64,000 bases of DNA from Sulfoacidibacillus thermotolerans (GCF_003144315.1 NZ_MPDK01000008.1:58567-122566), one strand, 5' to 3'; counted from the stretch's first letter, positions 8,363 to 19,579 are shown. A program made the numbers and translations. Notes: generated by a model from the letters alone, not told the origin.

Positions 8363-9754
8363 TTACAGCGGGAAAGGTGCAAACCGTTCACAACGCTGAA
8401 ATTTCCCCATTCCCGGCTTACCCAAAAACTGATCTCCATCGACAATCTTATGCCCGCGCAAAAACACATACCGCGGTTTCCCCATAACGGTCATTCCCTC
8501 GAAAATATTATTATCCACATTCATATGGTGCGTCGTCGCAGAAATTGTGCGCTGTACTTGTGGATCCCAAACCACGAGATCTGCATCAGCCCCCACCGCT
8601 ATCGTGCCTTTACGTGGATATAACCCAAACAATTTAGCTGGATTCGCCGACGTTAAGGCAACAAATTGATTTAAGCCAATCTTGCCACTATGCACCCCAA
8701 AGTGATATAAGATCGCCATACGATCTTCAATCGTCGGTGAGCCATTCGGAATTTTAGAAAAATCATGACGTCCTAATTCTTTTTGACCTTTTAAATTGAA
8801 CGAGCATTGATCAGATCCAAAAGCTTGTAACTCCATGTTTTTTAACTTTCCCCATAACACTTCTTGATGGTACTTTGCGCGCAAGGGAGGTGACATGACA
8901 TATTTGGCACCTTCAAAATCGGGACGCTCATAGTCTGTTTCATCGCAGACTAAATACTGTGGACATGTTTCCCCATAGATTGGCAATCCCCGTTTTCTCG
9001 CATCACTGATCGCATCTGCAGCCTCTGCACAAGTAACGTGTACGACATAAAGTGGTGCACCTGCGATTTCTGCAAGTCGAATTGCGCGCGCCGTCGCTTC
9101 CCCTTCTGCTTCTTTAGGTCGCGTCAGCGCATGGTATTTCGGTTCAAATTGTCCTTTTGCTAGCGCCTCGCGCACCAAAACTTCAATTACATCGCCGTTT
9201 TCTGCATGCACCTGCACAAGCGCCCCAACTTGTGACGCCATGCGTAACACACGAAACAGTGTTTCATCATCTACCTGTAGATTATTTTTATAGGCCATAA
9301 AAACCTTAAAGGAAGTGATTCCTTCTTCCTCAACAATAAGCGGGATCTCTTCCATAACTTCGGGACGCATATCTCCAACCATGACATGAAAGGCATAATC
9401 AATTACAGCCTTTCCGTCAGCTTTTGCATGCCATGTAGCAACGGCGTTACGCAATGTGTCTCCTTTACTGTGTAATGCAAAGTCAATCACCGTTGTGGTT
9501 CCCCCAAAAGCCGCCGCGATTGTGCCTGTACGAAAATCATCTGCAGTCACGGTTCCCCCAAATGGCATGTCAAGATGTGTATGCGGGTCAATCCCGCCTG
9601 GAAAAATATAGCATCCAGCAGCATTCACGATCTCGTGATCGTCAGGAGCAATCTGTTGTGCAATCGCTGTAACGATGCCTCCTTCAACAAGGACATCTGC
9701 CTTGACGATATCGCTCGCCGTAACGACCGTTCCCCCAGAAATAATAATTCTCAT
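8363..9754 (-). CDS. hydA: Dihydropyrimidinase (D-hydantoinase family)
   Basis: A 463-residue cyclic amidohydrolase that opens dihydrouracil to N-carbamoyl-beta-alanine. The metal-binding motif is DPHTHLDMPFGG near residue 58, the carboxylated lysine is in FKVFMAYK near residue 150, and further ligands lie in VHAENGD, VHVTCAEAA and FGSDQCSF. GGGGAGG lies 6 nt upstream of the ATG at 9754; the ATG two codons earlier is too close to it. Length is normal for the family. Its position between PreA and beta-ureidopropionase fits the pathway order. Confidence 0.9.
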   Translation of the reverse strand: MRIIISGGTVVTASDIVKADVLVEGGIVTAIAQQIAPDDHEIVNAAGCYIFPGGIDPHTHLDMPFGGTVTADDFRTGTIAAAFGGTTTVIDFALHSKGDTLRNAVATWHAKADGKAVIDYAFHVMVGDMRPEVMEEIPLIVEEEGITSFKVFMAYKNNLQVDDETLFRVLRMASQVGALVQVHAENGDVIEVLVREALAKGQFEPKYHALTRPKEAEGEATARAIRLAEIAGAPLYVVHVTCAEAADAISDARKRGLPIYGETCPQYLVCDETDYERPDFEGAKYVMSPPLRAKYHQEVLWGKLKNMELQAFGSDQCSFNLKGQKELGRHDFSKIPNGSPTIEDRMAILYHFGVHSGKIGLNQFVALTSANPAKLFGLYPRKGTIAVGADADLVVWDPQVQRTISATTHHMNVDNNIFEGMTVMGKPRYVFLRGHKIVDGDQFLGKPGMGKFQRCERFAPFPL

Positions 9755-9819
9755 CGTCATCCTCCCCTCTTCTCTGAGCGCATACGTTTTTTACTCCGAT
9801 TTTTTGTCAAAACAATTCC

Positions 9820-11055
9820 TCAGCCGACATGAGCCGTTTTTATGATGTGACTTTCAAGTGGAATCATAGAGATACAATCTTCCACTGGACAGACCATGGC
9901 GCATAGATTGCACCCCACACACTCTGTCTCGTCAACAACTAAACGTTCACTTCCGTCACCATCAACCATTCGCAAAATGCATTGATGCGCGGCATCCTCA
10001 CAAGCGATATAACATTTGTTGCAGTGGATACATTGCTTCTCATCAATGTGCGCAACGACTTTGTAGTTTAGATCTAAGCGACCAAAATCAGTAAAGCGTG
10101 CCACGGACGTACCAACGAGATCCATCGCAGATGCCATCTGATGACGATCAAGATATTGATTGAGTCCATCAATCATATCCTCGACGATCCGAAATCCGTG
10201 ATGCATCACCGCCGTACATACCTGTACTGTCGTTGCCCCCATTCGCATAAACTCTGCTGCATCTTGCCAAGTAGCAATTCCACCGATTCCCGAAATAGGG
10301 ACTGAAACGCTGGCATCACGCGCGCATTCAGCTACCATATTCAGTGCAATCGGCTTAACAGCCGGACCACAGTATCCGCCGTGTGCCCCTTGCCCAGCAA
10401 CGTTTGGAATCGGATACCCCGTCTCTAAATCCACTCCGATCAAACTATTGATCGTATTAATCATGCTGACCGCATGAGCGCCTCCTTTCACAGCAGCACG
10501 CGCCGTATAGCGGATATCTGTAATATTTGGCGTGAGTTTCACAATGACCGGAACCTCTGCAACTTCAACCACCCACTCTGTCGTCATAGTCACTAAATCC
10601 GGCACCTGTCCGACTGCAGAGCCCATCCCACGCTCGGACATCCCATGTGGACAGCCAAAATTCAATTCAAATCCATCGACTCCCACATCCTGCACACGTT
10701 TTACCAACTCATGCCATCGCTCACGGTTGCAATCCATCATTAATGAAGCAATCAATGCATGGTGAGGAAATTGACGTTTTACCTCTCGCATTTCTTTGAG
10801 ATTCACCTCAAGTGGACGATCGGTGATCAACTCGATATTGTTTATGCCAATCATGCGTTGTCCATTGATATGCAACGCGCCAAAGCGAGACGAAACATTC
10901 ACAATCGGATCGCCAAGTGTCTTCCAAACAGCCCCTCCCCATCCCGCCTCAAAGGCGTGCATCCCTTGATACCCACTGTTTGTCGGTGGCGCCGACGCCA
11001 GCCAAAACGGATTTGGACTGCGTATGCCTGCCAAATTCACCACCAGATCAGCCAT
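9820..11055 (-). CDS. preA: NAD(P)-dependent dihydropyrimidine dehydrogenase, FMN/4Fe-4S subunit PreA
   Basis: A 411-residue protein with an N-terminal FMN-binding dihydroorotate-dehydrogenase-like barrel (residues about 5-310: SAPPTNSGYQG, ELNFGCPHG, VKLTPNITDI, GIGGIATWQDAAEF) and a C-terminal ferredoxin domain with two 4Fe-4S motifs, CIHCNKCYIAC and CVGCNLCAMVCP. With PreT it reduces uracil and thymine to their 5,6-dihydro forms. AGGAGG precedes the ATG. The gap from preT is only 11 nt, so the two subunits are probably co-translated. Confidence 0.92.
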   Translation of the reverse strand: MADLVVNLAGIRSPNPFWLASAPPTNSGYQGMHAFEAGWGGAVWKTLGDPIVNVSSRFGALHINGQRMIGINNIELITDRPLEVNLKEMREVKRQFPHHALIASLMMDCNRERWHELVKRVQDVGVDGFELNFGCPHGMSERGMGSAVGQVPDLVTMTTEWVVEVAEVPVIVKLTPNITDIRYTARAAVKGGAHAVSMINTINSLIGVDLETGYPIPNVAGQGAHGGYCGPAVKPIALNMVAECARDASVSVPISGIGGIATWQDAAEFMRMGATTVQVCTAVMHHGFRIVEDMIDGLNQYLDRHQMASAMDLVGTSVARFTDFGRLDLNYKVVAHIDEKQCIHCNKCYIACEDAAHQCILRMVDGDGSERLVVDETECVGCNLCAMVCPVEDCISMIPLESHIIKTAHVG

Positions 11056-11066
11056 CTTCTCCCCTC

Positions 11067-12425
11067 CTAAAAAATCTGTTCTTGCGTTTCCCAGTAAGTA
11101 GCAAGAAAGCGATCCACACTTTTTGCGGCAATCTTCCCTTGTTCCGCCGCCTCGACAACCATGGCCTCTCCTGCCACACCCTTATCAAACGTAACATCAC
11201 CTGCTGCAAAAATCTTTGGGTGACTCGTGCGGCAACCGTTATCTACACGGATCGCTCCCTCATGCTCAGATACACCGAATAAATCCGCTAATTCAGACAA
11301 CTTTGTTTGACCAATGGCCCGTATGACCGTGTCTACCTCAACCGAGAACATCGAATCGGGTTTTGGTACAGCCAGCAAACGCCCCTCTACTTCCTTGAGT
11401 TCTGTTTCAACCAGTTCCATTCGCTGTACGCGCTGTCCATCTCCAACAAAGCGCAGCGGTGTACATTGAAAACGAAACTGTACCCCTTCTTGCTTCGCAA
11501 ATTCAACTTCAAATGGGTAAGCGGTCATTTCTCGAGCTGTCTTGCGATAAAAGAGGGTAACTTCTTTAGCTCCTAAGCGTTTTGCACTTGTCGCTGCGTC
11601 AATCGCCGTATTCCCAGCTCCGATAATCGCAACCTTGTCCCCTATTTGCCCTGCATCTTCACCTGTTTTCACTTTTTCGATAAATTCGATCGCGTCAAGC
11701 ACACCTGCCAGATCTTCTCCTTCAAGTCCCAACCTTGGCACTTTACCAAGTCCATAAGCCAGAAGAATTGCGTGATAAGAATGAAGCAATTCATCAACCG
11801 ATACATCTTTCCCAACTACTGTATTCCTGCGTACGTGAACACCCAGGCGAACCACTTGCTCCGCTTCCCACAACGCGACATCCATCGGTAAGCGAAATGG
11901 AACAATCCCGTACGTACAAAGTCCACCTAACTTTGCTTTTGCTTCATATATCGTCACGTCGTGCCCCATGACAGCAAGTTCGCGAGCTGCCGACAATCCG
12001 GCAGGCCCGCCGCCGACGACAGCTACTTTCATGCCTGTTAGCGCACCTGGCACAAATAGTTCGACATCTCTTGCGCGCACAAAATCAGTTGCATATCGCT
12101 GTAAATCTCCGATGTGAATCGGTTCATCTTGTTCCCCTAAGACACATGCCCCCTCACACAAATCTTCTGTTGGACAAACGCGAGCACAACTAGCTCCTAC
12201 AGGGTTCTCTTGTAAAATGACGCGCGCACTGCCCAAAACGTTATCTGTTGCAATTTTTCGTATAAAAGACGGGATGTCAATGTGTGTTGGACATGCTTTG
12301 ACACATGGCGCATCGTAACAGTACAGACAGCGATTCGCCTCGCGCATCACTTGCATCCGCGTAAGTTCCCCATAGATGGTTTCATGCAAAGCAGAATTCT
12401 CTTCTTGTGCTTGCGCTAATCGCAT
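11067..12425 (-). CDS. preT: NAD(P)-dependent dihydropyrimidine dehydrogenase, flavin subunit PreT
   Basis: A 452-residue member of the glutamate-synthase small-subunit family. The N-terminal iron-sulfur domain has CLYCYDAPCVKACP and CARVCPTEDLCEGAC; the FAD-binding site is VVGGGPAGLSAA near residue 135 and the NAD(P) site is IIGAGNTAIDAA near residue 270. It takes electrons from NAD(P)H and passes them to PreA. GGAGG precedes the ATG by 9 nt. A generic glutamate synthase small subunit is ruled out by the adjacent preA. Confidence 0.9.
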   Translation of the reverse strand: MRLAQAQEENSALHETIYGELTRMQVMREANRCLYCYDAPCVKACPTHIDIPSFIRKIATDNVLGSARVILQENPVGASCARVCPTEDLCEGACVLGEQDEPIHIGDLQRYATDFVRARDVELFVPGALTGMKVAVVGGGPAGLSAARELAVMGHDVTIYEAKAKLGGLCTYGIVPFRLPMDVALWEAEQVVRLGVHVRRNTVVGKDVSVDELLHSYHAILLAYGLGKVPRLGLEGEDLAGVLDAIEFIEKVKTGEDAGQIGDKVAIIGAGNTAIDAATSAKRLGAKEVTLFYRKTAREMTAYPFEVEFAKQEGVQFRFQCTPLRFVGDGQRVQRMELVETELKEVEGRLLAVPKPDSMFSVEVDTVIRAIGQTKLSELADLFGVSEHEGAIRVDNGCRTSHPKIFAAGDVTFDKGVAGEAMVVEAAEQGKIAAKSVDRFLATYWETQEQIF

Positions 12426-12488
12426 CCGTACACACCTCCACTCTCTATCCTGTCATTCGCTCGGTCTTTCCTTGCCCGCCAGCGTCTT

Positions 12489-13781
12489 TCATAGTTCTGG
12501 ATGGCGCTCATACACTTTTGCAAGTGCGCGGTCCAAGCGTTCTAAAGCATCTTCCACTTGCTCTGCTTGCACGATAAGCGGTGGAGCAATGCGCACTGCA
12601 TTGCTATATAACCCCCCCTTACCAATAAGCAGACGTTCCTCTTTGGTATATTCAAAGAACTCATTGACCAAATCTGCGGCCGGCTCTTTTTCGCCGCGAA
12701 CAAATTCCATCGCTTGCATGAGTCCTTTCCCTCGCACATCCCCGATGATTGGATATTTTTTCTGCAGCACTTCTAGACCATTTCGCAGACGATTTCCTTG
12801 CACTAAGGCATTCCCTACAAGATTCTCGCTCTCAATGACATCGAGTGTGGCTAACGCCGCACGCATGGTGACTGGATTGCCGCCGAATGTGGAAATTGTC
12901 GCACCAGTATACTTTTCACCAACTTCTTTTGTCGCGATCGTCGCACCAATTGGAATCCCATTGGCCATTCCTTTCGCAAAGGTCATCAGGTCCGGTTTCA
13001 CTCCGGAATGCTCTATGCCAAACCATTTTCCTGTGCGCCCAAAACCCGTTTGGACTTCATCTGCGATGAGCAACCCCCCATACTTATGGGCAATTTCCGC
13101 AATTTCCGCAAAATAGAGATCAGGCGGCGTTATAAATCCCCCCACGCCTTGAATAGGCTCGACAATAACAGCCGCAATGCGACCTGATGTAGCAGTTAAA
13201 ATCGTCTCCTCTAGATCTTTCGCACATTCCTTTGCAAACTCTTCTTCTGAAAGGTGGGTTTGGCTGCGAAAGTAATACGGATTACGCGCATGCACGATCC
13301 CTGGTACCCCCGCCAGTCCCATACGCCAGTTAGACTGACCTGTAAGTGACATTGCAAGTGCTGAACGCCCGCTGTAACTATGCCGTAAAGCAACAATCTC
13401 ATGATGACCCGTTGCAATGCGCGCCATGGCAATTGCTGTCTCGTTTGCCTCGGTCCCACTAGAAGTAAAAAAGCTCATCTGCAAATCACCAGGTGTCAGC
13501 TTTGCAAGACGTTCCGCGAGTTCTACCATTGGCTCATTCACGTAGAGCGTTGAGACATGTGACATTTTGCTTAGCTGATCACACACTGCAGCATTCACGG
13601 TCGCATTGGCATGCCCCACGGAAACGGTCAAGATACCTCCAAAAAAATCTAAATATTCAACCCCATCCACATCATATAAATAGCATCCTCGTCCATGATC
13701 CATGATCAAAGGTTGCTGATAATAAGTAGATACACTAGGCACGAGAAATTGCCGTTTACGTTCGATCAGTGAATCGGTCAA
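12489..13781 (-). CDS. Class III aminotransferase, probable beta-alanine transaminase
   Basis: A 430-residue PLP enzyme of aminotransferase class III. It shows FFGGILTVSVGHANATV at the N-terminus, a TSSGTEANETA cofactor loop, LLIADEVQTGFGRTG with the PLP-contacting Asp, and the Schiff-base lysine in TFAKGMANGIPIG. As first gene of the pyrimidine operon it probably converts beta-alanine (or 3-aminoisobutyrate from thymine) to malonic or methylmalonic semialdehyde. The start is TTG at 13781 with GGAGGT 8 nt upstream; ATG and GTG nearby are out of frame. The exact donor/acceptor pair is inferred from context. Confidence 0.85.
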   Translation of the reverse strand: MTDSLIERKRQFLVPSVSTYYQQPLIMDHGRGCYLYDVDGVEYLDFFGGILTVSVGHANATVNAAVCDQLSKMSHVSTLYVNEPMVELAERLAKLTPGDLQMSFFTSSGTEANETAIAMARIATGHHEIVALRHSYSGRSALAMSLTGQSNWRMGLAGVPGIVHARNPYYFRSQTHLSEEEFAKECAKDLEETILTATSGRIAAVIVEPIQGVGGFITPPDLYFAEIAEIAHKYGGLLIADEVQTGFGRTGKWFGIEHSGVKPDLMTFAKGMANGIPIGATIATKEVGEKYTGATISTFGGNPVTMRAALATLDVIESENLVGNALVQGNRLRNGLEVLQKKYPIIGDVRGKGLMQAMEFVRGEKEPAADLVNEFFEYTKEERLLIGKGGLYSNAVRIAPPLIVQAEQVEDALERLDRALAKVYERHPEL

Positions 13782-13942
13782 TCGTCACCACCTCCATGGG
13801 TATCACCTTGCTGTCTTTGACCTCTTTCACACTCCTAAAATAGCACGACAGACTTTTTGAAACATCGTACGAAATGTATGATTACATTACCCTATCATGT
13901 TACATCTCAATTTGCCGGTTTCGCTGTTTTATGTTAGATATA

Positions 13943-13970
13943 TTGACATAGCGAATATCTTCTATATAAT
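13943..13970 (+). promoter_or_regulatory. Sigma-A promoter of the pucR leader
   Basis: TTGACA at 13943-13948 and TATAAT at 13965-13970 are both perfect consensus hexamers with a 16-bp spacer. Transcription would start near 13977, about 160 nt before the PucR gene. The rest of the 356-nt divergent gap (13782-14137) holds the aminotransferase upstream region, where I see no clear promoter, and the hairpin listed next. Confidence 0.85.
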
Positions 13971-14026
13971 TCTTATCAAATCTCCTTCAATCATATGAAA
14001 GATTACGTCATTCTCTGGCAGTTGCT

Positions 14027-14055
14027 AAAAGAGTGTTAATGAAACACTCTTTTTT
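14027..14055 (+). terminator. Intrinsic terminator-like hairpin in the pucR leader
   Basis: AAAGAGTGTT, loop AATG, AACACTCTTT, then a run of six T forms a textbook Rho-independent terminator. It sits about 50-80 nt after the predicted start site and 82 nt before the pucR start codon. It could attenuate pucR or end a short RNA of about 80 nt. Confidence 0.75.
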
Positions 14056-14137
14056 CCTCATAGTCTAATCTTTATTTTCATACTATTCACTAATTCGTTG
14101 ATCATGAGATCTTTCGGTTAGATAGGGGGCATCACTT

Positions 14138-15352
14138 TTGTCTCGTGCGCCTTATGTCGCGGAAATTTTGAAGCGCCCCGTCTTTAAAACAGCACAACTC
14201 ATCAGCGGAGTAAAAGGGATAAATCGCCAAGTGCGCTGGGTTCATATCTTAGATATCGAGCATCCTAGTAAGATGATCTACGGGGAAGAACTCATTTTGA
14301 CGACCGGAAGCGGTTTTAGACGGAAAAATGATGCTTTGCTCCAGTATGTAAGTGAATTGATCGAAGCCAACGCTTCTGGGTTATGCGTAGAAATTGGCGA
14401 ATATATTCCGGAGATCCCCCCTGCCGTGACTGCGATGGCCGATCAACATCATTTTCCACTTATTGTTTTTCATACAGAAGTCCGTTTCGTGGATATTACT
14501 AAAGATCTGCATGAATGGATCATTCATGTAAAATACGCACAATCTGAACAAGAACAAGCCATGCTACAAGAACGGGTTTGGGTCGAACAACTGATCAGTG
14601 GAGACAACGCCGACATCATGCGCTCTTTCACAGCAGTAACACACCCTTTAGTCTTTGGCGTACTCGCTATTGGGCTTCCTAGTCACTGCCTGCTAAACTC
14701 TGCGACAACATGTTCGATCAAGCCTGCGGAGTGGTTTAAAGTTACAAAATCTGCTTTTAAAAAATTCTTCCGCGACGTAGTAGTTGCCGTCGAAGCAGAG
14801 CGCATCATCGTCGTACTAGATCGCAGCAACCATTTTCATGTATGGGAAAGCATGGTGCGAGATGCGTGGCAACAACTTCAAACACTCGCTGCGCAACATT
14901 TGTTTTATGGGGAGCAACTCGCTGTTGGTGCTGGAATCATCGCACAAGATTCATACTCCATTGCCAAGAGCTACCTAACAGCCGTTGAAGCACTAGCAAT
15001 CCAAAAAAAGATGGGCAAAGAAAACATCTTATTTTATGAACGCGCCGGTATCTATCGATACATTTCGCTATTCACAGATAACCACACACTTTTACAAATG
15101 GCGACGATTGATTTAGAGGTCATCGAAAACCATGATCGTAAATACGGGACCGATCTCTTAAATACTTTGCAAGTATTCTTGGATTGTGACCGTTCAAAAC
15201 AACAGACGGCAGATCTGCTCTATATTCACCGTCAAACCCTCTATCACCGGCTTGAACAGATACGACAACTGCTCGGTACTGATCTTAACGACCCAATCCA
15301 ACGTCTCGCTTTACATGTCGCGATCTATACAAGAAAATTCCATCTTATGTAA
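14138..15352 (+). CDS. PucR family transcriptional regulator
   Basis: A 404-residue regulator with the N-terminal PucR ligand-sensing domain (residues about 8-130: VRWVHILDIEHPSKMIYGEELILTTGSGF in two parts), a central GGDEF-like segment, and a C-terminal HTH_30 helix-turn-helix (QQTADLLYIHRQTLYHRLEQI, residues near 350-375). PucR proteins control purine and pyrimidine catabolism. It is divergent from the pyrimidine operon and is its likely regulator. The start is TTG with AGGGGG 8 nt upstream. A strong promoter and a terminator hairpin precede it. Confidence 0.85.
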   Translation: MSRAPYVAEILKRPVFKTAQLISGVKGINRQVRWVHILDIEHPSKMIYGEELILTTGSGFRRKNDALLQYVSELIEANASGLCVEIGEYIPEIPPAVTAMADQHHFPLIVFHTEVRFVDITKDLHEWIIHVKYAQSEQEQAMLQERVWVEQLISGDNADIMRSFTAVTHPLVFGVLAIGLPSHCLLNSATTCSIKPAEWFKVTKSAFKKFFRDVVVAVEAERIIVVLDRSNHFHVWESMVRDAWQQLQTLAAQHLFYGEQLAVGAGIIAQDSYSIAKSYLTAVEALAIQKKMGKENILFYERAGIYRYISLFTDNHTLLQMATIDLEVIENHDRKYGTDLLNTLQVFLDCDRSKQQTADLLYIHRQTLYHRLEQIRQLLGTDLNDPIQRLALHVAIYTRKFHLM

Positions 15353-15445
15353 TGACGGGAGGTTTTCCTACAAGGGGATCGTCCAAAACGCATTTTCAAC
15401 GTATACTAGAGTGACCAGCATAAACAACTTGGAGGGTTTACTACT

Positions 15446-16420
15446 TTGCCAACATTCCCCTTATATCAACGCGAGATTCCTGTGAGCAGACTTGTGCTCG
15501 GCTGCATGGGACTTGGTGGTGGTTTCAATAAAAATCCAATTACCGCTGAACATAGAAGACAGGCGCACGAAGTCATAGAAACTGCACGATCCATCGGGAT
15601 TAACATGTTTGACCACGCCGATATTTACGGCATGGGAAAGGCAGAGCAAGTTTTTGGCGAAGTATTAAAGGAACGCAAAGATCTTCGCGAGCAGATTTTC
15701 ATTCAGTCAAAATGCGGGATTCGTTTCGCAGACGATTCCGGAGCACCCTCACGATACGACTTTTCCGAAGCACACATCATACATAGTGTCGAAGGGATCT
15801 TACGTCGATTGCAAGTTGATTCCATCGATTTTCTCCTCTTACACCGGCCGGATCCCCTCATGGATCCCGAAGAAGTGGCAAGAGCAATCGAGAAATTAAA
15901 AACCAGCGGAAAAGTGAAGTATTTTGGGGTGTCTAATATGAGTGCAGGACAAATACGCTTACTTCAGGCGTATTCTCCTGAACCTCTCCTTGTTAACCAG
16001 CTAGAAATGAGTCTCGTGAAAATCGGATGGCTTGAGACCGGTGTACACGTCAACCAAGAAGCAGCCCGAGATGACGTGTTTCCTGAAGGAACATTGGAAT
16101 ACTGTCGCCTTGAAAATATTCAACTACAAGCTTGGAGTCCACTCGCGCAAGGTTTGTTAACAGGACGCGACGTCACAAAGCAAAGTGAGTCAATCCGCAC
16201 ACTCGCATCGCTCGTACATCAGATGGCGTCGCAAAGAAACACCACTCCTGAAGCAATTGTTCTCTCTTGGCTGATGACTCATCCAGCCGGGATCCAACCC
16301 GTAATCGGAACAATAAATCCCGCGCGCATTCGCGCTTGTGGCGAAGCAACCCACCTTACTCTGACACGTGAAGAATGGTATACCCTTTATATCGCTTCGC
16401 GCGGGAGAGCTCTCCCGTAA
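15446..16420 (+). CDS. Aldo/keto reductase (YdhF-like)
   Basis: A 324-residue NADPH-dependent oxidoreductase of the AKR fold. The catalytic tetrad region is visible as FDHADIYGMGKAEQVFGE (Asp, Tyr), FIQSKCGIR (Lys) and FLLLHRPDPLMD (His), and the C-terminal cofactor loop as PVIGTINPARI. The TTG start has GGAGGG about 9 nt upstream. The substrate is unknown. It follows pucR on the same strand, so reduction of the malonic semialdehyde made by the pyrimidine pathway is possible, but this rests on position alone. Confidence 0.8.
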   Translation: MPTFPLYQREIPVSRLVLGCMGLGGGFNKNPITAEHRRQAHEVIETARSIGINMFDHADIYGMGKAEQVFGEVLKERKDLREQIFIQSKCGIRFADDSGAPSRYDFSEAHIIHSVEGILRRLQVDSIDFLLLHRPDPLMDPEEVARAIEKLKTSGKVKYFGVSNMSAGQIRLLQAYSPEPLLVNQLEMSLVKIGWLETGVHVNQEAARDDVFPEGTLEYCRLENIQLQAWSPLAQGLLTGRDVTKQSESIRTLASLVHQMASQRNTTPEAIVLSWLMTHPAGIQPVIGTINPARIRACGEATHLTLTREEWYTLYIASRGRALP

Positions 16421-16460
16421 TCAATGAGACTTGTACAGACGGTACATCATTTACAAAGAC

Positions 16461-16502
16461 AAAAAGATTGCAACATCCTGTAAAACTTGGATGTTGCAAT
16501 CT
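16461..16502 (-). terminator. Intrinsic terminator of the Calvin-cycle operon
   Basis: On the minus strand AGATTGCAACATCC, a 10-nt loop and GGATGTTGCAATCT form a 14-bp perfect stem followed by TTTTTG. It lies 41 nt past the cbbX stop. On the plus strand it would also follow the aldo/keto reductase, but without a T tract. Confidence 0.85.
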
Positions 16503-16542
16503 AACGTCAAGAGTCGTTGAGAAGATCCCGACAGGCAACACG

Positions 16543-17460
16543 CTATTTTTCCTGAAAGATACGGCTTGCCAAAATATCCTCCGTTTCAATTCGCTTTAAA
16601 TCAGCAACAGAGATCTCTCCCCCGCGTTTCACCAATCGATTAGCTTGGCGCAAACGAGCTCGATCTAGTGCATTGCGAACACTGCGCGCATTTGCAAATA
16701 GCGGCATTTGCATGCGCCGTTCGACATATTCGCGGAAAAGTTCACGAGCCTCCTCTGTCAATTGATACTGCTGTTGATCCAACATTAAATCAGCGATTTG
16801 TACGAGTTCATCTACATGGTAATCAGGAAAATCAATATGATGTGCAATTCTCGAACTCATTCCTGGATTCATCTTGAAAAATTCATCCATTCGATCTTTA
16901 TAACCCGCTAAAATGACAACCAAATCATCACGGTTATTCTCCATTACCTGCATGAGAATTTCCAGCGTTTCTTGCCCGTAATCCCGTTCGTTTTCCGCTT
17001 TATAAAGATAATAAGCTTCATCGATAAACAGTACGCCACCCATCGCTCGTTTCAGCACCTCTTTAGTTTTTGGAGCCGTATGACCAATATATTGCCCGAC
17101 GAGATCATCACGTGTCACTGCAACCAAATGACCTTTTCGTACATATCCGAGCCGATGCAAAATTTCCGCCATTCGAAGTGCAACGGTAGTCTTTCCTGTT
17201 CCCGGATTCCCCGTAAAGCTCATGTGTAAAGAAGGAGGCATGGCACTAAGTCCAACGCTGCGCCGCATGCGATCGATTAACAACAGCGAAGCGATTTCTC
17301 GAATGCGTGTCTTAACTGGAACAAGTCCGATCAGTTCACGATCTAACCGTTCGAGTACTTCCTCATAGAAAGTCTCCGCCATCACAGACGAAAGGTCTAA
17401 TTTTGCCTCTGCAGCCAAAACTGATTCATTTGGCTGCTGCTCAGTGTCAACTTGAGTCAT
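16543..17460 (-). CDS. cbbX: Red-type RuBisCO activase CbbX
   Basis: A 305-residue AAA+ ATPase that removes inhibitory sugar phosphates from red-type RuBisCO by pulling on the large-subunit C-terminus. Walker A is GNPGTGKTT, Walker B is [13 protein letters not shown], and the CbbX-specific stretches [22 protein letters not shown] and [17 protein letters not shown] are present. GAGGTGA stands about 10 nt before the ATG at 17460; a longer frame reaching 17511 has no good ribosome site. It is the last gene of the cbb operon, after cbbL and cbbS. Its presence confirms a form IC/ID enzyme. Confidence 0.95.
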   Translation of the reverse strand: MTQVDTEQQPNESVLAAEAKLDLSSVMAETFYEEVLERLDRELIGLVPVKTRIREIASLLLIDRMRRSVGLSAMPPSLHMSFTGNPGTGKTTVALRMAEILHRLGYVRKGHLVAVTRDDLVGQYIGHTAPKTKEVLKRAMGGVLFIDEAYYLYKAENERDYGQETLEILMQVMENNRDDLVVILAGYKDRMDEFFKMNPGMSSRIAHHIDFPDYHVDELVQIADLMLDQQQYQLTEEARELFREYVERRMQMPLFANARSVRNALDRARLRQANRLVKRGGEISVADLKRIETEDILASRIFQEK

Positions 17461-17546
17461 AAAAGAAGTCACCTCACAACATGGAATAGCAAGCGCCCGC
17501 TTCCTATACACGGGCGCAATGCTTAAAGCGCTAAATACGAACTCAG

Positions 17547-17975
17547 TTACTCTTGAAATCGTTCGCCATGAGGTTGATCCGCCGCATAAGAGTGAATCGT
17601 ATAACGAATTTGCCGATCAGCCACCTCTTGCCGAATCAATCCAAATCCAGGATCATAATGTGGGCGATTTACAATGAAGGAGATAGCTGTCGTTTGTCGC
17701 CCGTAACTGCGATCATACGCATTTACACGAATATAGTAGTTCGGATAAGCCCTGCGACATTCGTTTACTTCGTAGAGAATGGAGGCAGGATCTTTTTGAT
17801 CAAACATCGGCATCCCCCACATCTCCCAGTAAACATTACGGGGATGTGGATCATCGGTAAATTCGACACTCACAGGCCAATCGTTATTCAAAGCGTACTC
17901 AACCTGTAACCGAATCTCCTCATCCGTCAGTGGCGGTAGATAAGAAAATGTTCCTTGTGTCAGATGAAATGACAT
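17547..17975 (-). CDS. cbbS: RuBisCO small subunit (red-type form I)
   Basis: A 142-residue small subunit beginning [15 protein letters not shown], with [17 protein letters not shown] and [17 protein letters not shown], all hallmark small-subunit segments. The C-terminus extends past the core ([11 protein letters not shown] onward), as in red-type enzymes where it forms an extra beta hairpin. It caps the large-subunit octamer of RuBisCO. The gap to cbbL is 30 nt and GAAAGGGG precedes the ATG, so it is co-transcribed. Confidence 0.95.
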   Translation of the reverse strand: MSFHLTQGTFSYLPPLTDEEIRLQVEYALNNDWPVSVEFTDDPHPRNVYWEMWGMPMFDQKDPASILYEVNECRRAYPNYYIRVNAYDRSYGRQTTAISFIVNRPHYDPGFGLIRQEVADRQIRYTIHSYAADQPHGERFQE

Positions 17976-18005
17976 TCTGCATAAACCCCTTTCTCAATCT
18001 GTTGA

Positions 18006-19538
<1,533 letters not shown>

Positions 19539-19555
19539 TTACAATTCGAGTCGCA

Positions 19556-19579
19556 ATGTATTAGTTAAAACTAATACAT
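19556..19579. promoter_or_regulatory. Perfect 24-bp palindrome, candidate CbbR binding site
   Basis: Arms ATGTATTAGTT and AACTAATACAT are perfectly inverted around a 2-bp centre. The centre lies about 64 bp upstream of the predicted cbbL transcription start, the classical recognition position for LysR-type activators. It overlaps the stop codon of tkt. With no T tract after it, a terminator role is unlikely. Confidence 0.65.

Noticed and set aside
12376..13116. 246-codon plus-strand frame opposite the aminotransferase
   Set aside because: It overlaps a complete class III aminotransferase and the preT start, with no ribosome site of its own.
5780..15352. Reading the amidohydrolase cluster as hydantoin utilisation
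   Set aside because: PreA and PreT, a class III aminotransferase and a nitrilase-type ureidopropionase fit reductive pyrimidine breakdown; no hydantoin racemase or L-carbamoylase is present.
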